Positions 7,254-11,486 of a stretch of DNA of 11,486 bases are shown here, one piece after another. Below the pieces are notes generated by a model. That model worked only from the letters and a program-made list of their open reading frames with translations, did no database searches and was not told the origin of the DNA. Source of the stretch: Cyclostephanos tholiformis. Lineage: Eukaryota > Bacillariophyta > Thalassiosirophyceae > Thalassiosirales > Thalassiosiraceae. The DNA lies in NCBI GenBank assembly GCA_036939975.1, contig JALLPB010001057.1:1-11486 (forward strand). Direction: 5' to 3'. Both the position numbers and the translations under genes were made by a program. Each line of letters begins with the position of its first letter. The first letter of the stretch is position 1.

Positions 7254-7545
7254 ATAACGACCAACCGAAAGCAAGAGGGATTGAAACGATGCGGCGGCCA
7301 TGTTAAAAACGGCCCTGATAATATGACGAGGCAGAAAAGGTAGATGTAATGTCAGAGTCAGAGATGAATGATATGATAGCCCGACGACCACAGAAGACAT
7401 TACATCATTATCCACCTCTCGTTTTAATTCATGTATATAAAAAAATATAGTCGGAGTAGTAACTCGAATCGAGATAGAGAAGAAAGAACTTTAAAGAGGA
7501 AAGAACAAGAATATAGGAATATATATAAAACATTGATATATAATT
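7254..7545 (+). promoter_or_regulatory. Promoter and 5'UTR of the P450 reductase gene
   Basis: TATATAAA at 7434-7441 is a good TATA box; transcription starting about 30 bp on would leave a GA-rich 5'UTR of roughly 75-80 nt. A second AT-rich TATATATAAA at about 7520-7529 is too close to the ATG to be the main TATA. An 11-bp perfect inverted repeat, GATGTAATGTC (7343-7353) and GACATTACATC (7396-7406), lies upstream. The region begins exactly at the 5' LTR edge, so any promoter element farther upstream has been separated by about 6 kb or lost. Confidence 0.55.
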
Positions 7546-10339
7546 ATGTTTCCATCCTCCTCTTCCACCGCAGCCTCGACATCCATTCCCCTTGTCGTGC
7601 TCGACGCATTGGGCACACAATCGGCGGTAATAAGCCTCGGCGTAACGACGGCAGTGCTCCTAGTCACGACCTACTACTATTACCTGTCTAGGACTAAATC
7701 ATCGAGGACGACGACGACGACGACGATGACGGGGAGGTTGGTGGGGGACAAGTCGATGACCGCATCGTCGCTCGTAGGCAAGGACGGCGACGGCGATATC
7801 GAGGTGCTCGATGCATCGGTGAGTCGAGGCGCCTGGAGTTACATTCGTTTGCCCGTGTAATATATTATTATTCCCCCCCCCTCCCCCCCTTCCCCCCCCC
7901 AACCGTTACCTCGGGTGGTCATTTGATTGTCGGATATTTTTTTTTGCGTATCCTCCCTCTAAATCGCTCCCCCCTCCTCCCCCCCCCCCCCACCCCCCCC
8001 CGTCAATTTGTCCTTGTTCCACCGATATCGTCGCCATCGCCCCCGATTACATACACATCTCTCACTCCACGTTTTTTCTTCGTCGTTTTTGATTTTTATC
8101 ATCCATCCAAAAGAAATATCCCGGCGGACGACTGACGGTATACTACGGAAGTCAGACGGGTACGGCGCAAATGTTCGCTCGACAAATCGCGGAAGAATGC
8201 GAACATCGTGGCTTCAAGTGCGATGGAGTCATCGACCTGCAGGACGTCGTCGACAACGACGATTGCGACATCGAAGGGACGTGGAACGATGACGGGGAAG
8301 GGGTCGAATATGACGGGGAGGTCAAGCTGATACGAGCGACGCTCGCTAATCCCCGCCATCGCGATCCCGACGTCGGTGGGGGGGGGGGAGGAGGAGACGG
8401 GATCGGCGGGGGGGGGAGGGGAGGGGGTAGGTCGAAGGCCGTTTTCCTGGTGGCAACGTACGGCGAGGGGGAACCGACGGACAACGCCCAGCAATTCGTG
8501 GAGATCATGAAGAGGAAGTCGGGGATACGCAACATATACGATATCGGTGCGACGACGACGACGATGACGACGTCTGTCGTCGAGGAGAAGGAGGGGGGGG
8601 AGGACGAGGCCGGCGGCGGCACTGAGACGACGTCCGAGTCGCCGCCGGTGGCATTCCTCGCCGACGTCGATTACGCCGTCTTCGGCCTCGGTAACAAGCA
8701 GTACGAGCATTACAACAACATGGGACGATTCGTCGATGCGTCGTTAGGGCGGTGCGGTGCCAGGAGGGTCGCGGATTTGGGATTGGGAGACGACGACGAC
8801 GACCTCGAGGGCGACTTCGAGAATTGGAAGGACGGGGTGTTGTGGCCGTCGTTGATATCGAGGTACGTCGGCGTCGGTGGTGGCGACGGTAGTGGAGGGG
8901 AAAGGGTGAATGCGGCGACGACGGGGAGGATTACGCACGCTCTGCCCCCGTGTCCGTATACGGTTGATTATTGTGATTCGAGAATTAACGCGCCGGACAA
9001 CGACGACTGCGCCGATCAAGATGCCGAGGCCGACGTCTCCCCCTCAGACATGATCCAAACCTCGTCGAGGCACTACGTACAGGCGGTTGACTGTCCGATA
9101 ATTGCGCGGAGGGAACTGCGTGATTCGTCCGATCCCGGATCGACGGTGCACATCGAGATCGACATCTCGAGACGGATGGACGTCATGAAATATCACACCG
9201 CCGACAACCTGGGGATTCTCCCGAAAAACGATTCGACTACCGTCGAGGCGGTCGCACGTGCTTTAAATTATGACCTCGATCGTCGCTTTCGTCTCGTGCC
9301 CAAGAACGACGGCGGATGCGGATCCGACCCCAACTCGATATCGTCGTCGCCATCGTCGTCGAGGCACACCCTACCATTCCCGACGCCGTGCACTGTCCGT
9401 CATTGCCTCGAACGTTATTGCGACCTCACCGGCTCGCCTCGTCGGTCCGATCTGAAGCAGCTGGCGTCGTATGCGGTCGACGACCTTGACAGGAGGGCGC
9501 TCCTGCGCATGAGTTCGAAGGAGGGCAAGGCCGAGTACAGGGAAAAGATTGTGGACGCACACGTGGGCATCGCGGACATCGTCACGAGGCTTTGCCCGTC
9601 TATCTCGTGCCCGCTCGAGCATTTCATCATGGCCTGTCCGCGACTACAGCCGAGGTATTACACCGTATCGTCGTCGTCTATGGTCCATCCGACGACGATA
9701 CATATCACACTCGCCGTCCTTGAGACGGAAAGGAGGAACGTGGACGGGGACGTGAAAGTATTCCGGGGACTGTGCTCCGGCTACCTCGCGGGTCTGAAGA
9801 CCGGGGACACAGTCAGCGCGTTCGTGCGGGAATCCACCTTCCGTCTCCCGAGGCAAATCGAGCGTCCCGTCATTATGTTCGGTCCGGGGACCGGAATCGC
9901 GCCCATGCGTGCCATTCTGCAAGAGCGATCTCATATGTGCCAGACGATGGAACCGCAACAACGAGAACGGATCGGCGCGAGTATCCTGTACTTCGGCTGC
10001 AAGAACCGTTCGATGGATTACATATACCAAGACGAGCTGGAGGCCTTCCTGGAGGAAAGGACGTTGACGGAACTCCATCTTGCATTCTCCCGCGAGAAGG
10101 CGGATAAGGTTTACGTGCAGCACTTGTTGGCAAACAGGGGCGAGGAGACGTGGAAGTTAATACGCGACGAGAATGCCTTCATATTTGTTTGCGGGGCTGT
10201 GAGGATGGGTGCAGATGTCAGTAGTACGCTACAAGATATCATTTCTCAAGAGGGGGGAATGAACAGGGATAAGGCGAAGGTGTATTTAGATTGTATGGCC
10301 GGGGCGGGAAGGTATGTACAGGAGTTGTGGTCTGACTGA
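7546..10339 (+). CDS. NADPH-cytochrome P450 reductase (two exons)
   Basis: Exon 1 is 7546-7818 (91 codons) and exon 2 is 8114-10339; both ends are phase 0 and the product is 832 residues. It passes electrons from NADPH through FAD and FMN to P450s at the ER. Exon 1 gives an N-terminal membrane anchor at about residues 26-48 (SAVISLGVTTAVLLVTT). Splicing gives KYPGGRLTVYYGSQTGTAQ (92-110), the FMN phosphate loop. FMN motifs follow: ATYGEGEPTDN 205-215, FGLGNKQYEHYN 281-292, LGLGDDDDD 313-321. FAD motifs are RYYTVSSS 605-612 and GLCSGYL 643-649. NADPH motifs are GPGTGIAPMR 681-690, FGCKNRSMDY 718-727 and FVCGAVRMG 782-790, and the end is YVQELWSD. The length exceeds the usual ~680 because of Gly-rich and Thr/Glu-rich insertions in the FMN domain. 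In-frame TGA at 7534-7536 makes 7546 the first ATG. A methionine-synthase-reductase-type paralogue is less likely given the membrane anchor. Confidence 0.93.
7819..8113 (+). other. Intron 1 of the P450 reductase gene
   Basis: This 295-bp intron has donor GTGAGT at 7819-7824 and acceptor AAG ending at 8113, preceded by a T-rich tract. It separates the membrane-anchor exon from the FMN-binding exon at phase 0. Splicing restores the conserved PGGRLTVYYGSQTGTA block, which lies upstream of the first ATG in exon 2. It contains unusually long C runs: 9, 7 and 9 C at 7873-7900, then 13 and 9 C at 7979-8001. Confidence 0.88.
8378..8427 (+). repeat. G-run tract in the FMN domain coding sequence
   Basis: Runs of 11 G (8378-8388), 9 G (8408-8416), 4 G (8418-8421) and 5 G (8423-8427) encode a poly-Gly linker of about 20 residues. 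It inserts between the strand that normally precedes ATYGEGEPTDN and the region upstream. The tract meets the usual criterion for G-quadruplex formation. The reading frame is kept on both sides. Confidence 0.85.
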
Positions 10340-10733
10340 ACAACAGCTGCGATGTTTGAAGCCGCATTGGGGAAGGAGAGAACCCACTTGGAACTATGGT
10401 ATTGATAGACAGTGCTGGTCATGGAGAACTAAAAAAGCCATTGACGGTATGCTTGTTTTAAATTTTTGACATGTTAGGAAGCTGCAACGTTCGCTTCAGA
10501 TTATGCATATCATAGCATGCATTAATAAGAGTTCTTCATGACCCTATTCAGGATTCTGGCATCTCTCTAATAGTATCATAATTTTGTGTGTGTGGTATTA
10601 TTGGTGCGCGTCTACAGACAACTTCAGCAAACCGGTTTGAGATTTTCTAATTGAAAACATTCCTGATGACTCAATCAGCCGCTTGCTTGCTGCTTGTGGT
10701 CATTGAATAATTAATCATTTGACTCTCCAAGTG

Positions 10734-10755
10734 CATTGCAATGACAATTGCAATG
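10734..10755. repeat. 9-bp perfect hairpin
   Basis: CATTGCAAT (10734-10742) and ATTGCAATG (10747-10755) are perfect reverse complements around a 4-nt loop GACA. It lies about 400 bp past the reductase stop. No U tract follows, and eukaryotic genes do not use such terminators, so its role is unknown. Confidence 0.6.
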
Positions 10756-11079
10756 GTTTCCTTGAATAAGAATATTGCAAGGGATGCTACAAGAAAAAAG
10801 AATAATAATGCCAGATATGGTGATGCAAAGGCTTCCAAGAAGGCAAGAAGTTAACATCCGAGTTTGACAAGCAATCGAAAGGATGAGCTTTACCTTGAGT
10901 GGTGGATGTGGATGTTGGCAAGAGTATGTTTGCGTGTGGAAGAACCTTGTTTTCATTAGAAACAGCCAGCAAGGTGTTATTATTTATGGGCCATGAAAAA
11001 AGTTACTCTTGTGAGCCTAGGATAGGTTCATTTGAATCTCTACAGTACTATATTTGATATTTGGTCATAAAAATGACCA

Positions 11080-11165
11080 GTAACTTTGAAGTTATGGTAT
11101 GTAACATCGAAGTTACCAATATTCGATATTCCACGGTTTTGAATATGCCGTAACTTCGAAGTTAG
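11080..11165. repeat. Three spaced palindromes of type GTAACTTCGAAGTTA
   Basis: The copies are GTAACTTTGAAGTTAT (11080-11095), GTAACATCGAAGTTAC (11101-11116) and GTAACTTCGAAGTTAG (11150-11165). The third contains a perfect 14-bp palindrome, TAACTTCGAAGTTA. Just before them is a small perfect hairpin, GGTCAT-AAAA-ATGACC (11063-11078). They could be binding sites for a dimeric factor or ends of small inverted-repeat elements. Confidence 0.75.
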
Positions 11166-11486
11166 CTGCAACAGACCTATTACAGTTACCACTTTACTAC
11201 ATTAGTTCTTAACTTTTATGTAATAGATTTACTCTCTTGAGTCCTTTCCACACGCTGCATCCCTTCTTACCCTGATCCTCGATCCCCTTGCTGTTTGCCT
11301 GCCGTAGTGTTGATATTTGAATGGTTTATCAGACCCAACCTCAACCCGGTTAACTACGCTTAGATCGACGACGTCTGACATAGGTATAACCCAGAATCTA
11401 GGGAACCATGGCGGCCATGGCATCACCCACAATTGTACTATGAGATATCATCCTCCCACTGGTTGGACTGACGAACACTGGTCCAT

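Larger units (their letters stand above)
10340..11486. other. AT-richer 3' intergenic region without a recognised gene
   Basis: The sequence changes from the GC-rich, TCG-laden composition of the reductase gene to AT-rich sequence soon after its stop. No protein of known family is visible. Short open frames at 10711-10972 and 11229-11432 (both minus) show no motif. The stretch holds small hairpins (10734-10755, 11063-11078) and three related palindromes at 11080-11165. From about 11230 to the right edge base composition becomes more balanced, which may mark another element or gene end. Confidence 0.5.

Noticed and set aside
8099..8710. 203-codon minus-strand frame
   Set aside because: It is antisense to the P450 reductase FMN domain and made of Pro/Arg runs from the G-rich tract.
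8171..10339. Reductase starting at the ATG at 8171 as a complete 722-residue protein
   Set aside because: That start cuts the FMN loop in the middle of GSQTGTAQ. The frame extends upstream to a splice acceptor at 8113 and joins exon 1 in phase.
11020..11045. tRNA T-arm-like GGTTCATTTGAATC
   Set aside because: There is no matching A box, acceptor stem or cloverleaf upstream.

Overview
The window looks like nuclear DNA of a photosynthetic stramenopile, most likely a diatom. Three things suggest this: a complete Ty1/copia-type LTR retrotransposon of the kind common in diatoms (single gag-pol frame, protease DSQST, integrase region without the usual HHCC finger), a fragment of a light-dependent protochlorophyllide oxidoreductase (LPOR), and an intron-containing NADPH-cytochrome P450 reductase gene. 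The species cannot be named from the sequence alone.

Layout. (1) 1-418, minus strand: the C-terminal part of an LPOR-like short-chain dehydrogenase, cut by the left window edge. A stop codon lies just upstream and no N-terminal half is visible. (2) 419-1180: non-coding, with a 36-bp imperfect inverted repeat built from an AATCGTACC-like motif (647-766) and a TCC/TCG microsatellite (1081-1122). (3) 1181-1285, plus strand: the first 35 codons of an unrecognised ORF, cut by the retrotransposon. (4) 1286-7253: a 5968-bp copia element on the minus strand with two 234-bp LTRs (4 differences, 98.3% identical, TGTTGAG...CTCAACA ends) and an uninterrupted 1817-residue Gag-Pol. No target-site duplication is visible. 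(5) 7254-7545: a 292-bp promoter/5'UTR region with a TATA box. (6) 7546-10339, plus strand: a two-exon P450 reductase, 832 residues when spliced, with an N-terminal membrane anchor on exon 1. (7) 10340-11486: AT-richer sequence with no recognised gene and several perfect or near-perfect palindromes.

The retrotransposon is the centre of interest. All catalytic motifs are present. A 60-codon upstream ORF encoding two hydrophobic segments overlaps the gag-pol start codon. The usual tRNA primer-binding sequence is absent; in its place is an AT-rich stretch perfectly complementary over 16 nt to the LTR end. The pol frame also runs 54 codons into the 3' LTR. The element lies head-to-head with the P450 reductase gene, so its 5' LTR borders that gene's promoter. 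The two host genes, for chlorophyll synthesis and for electron supply to P450s, have no evident functional link.
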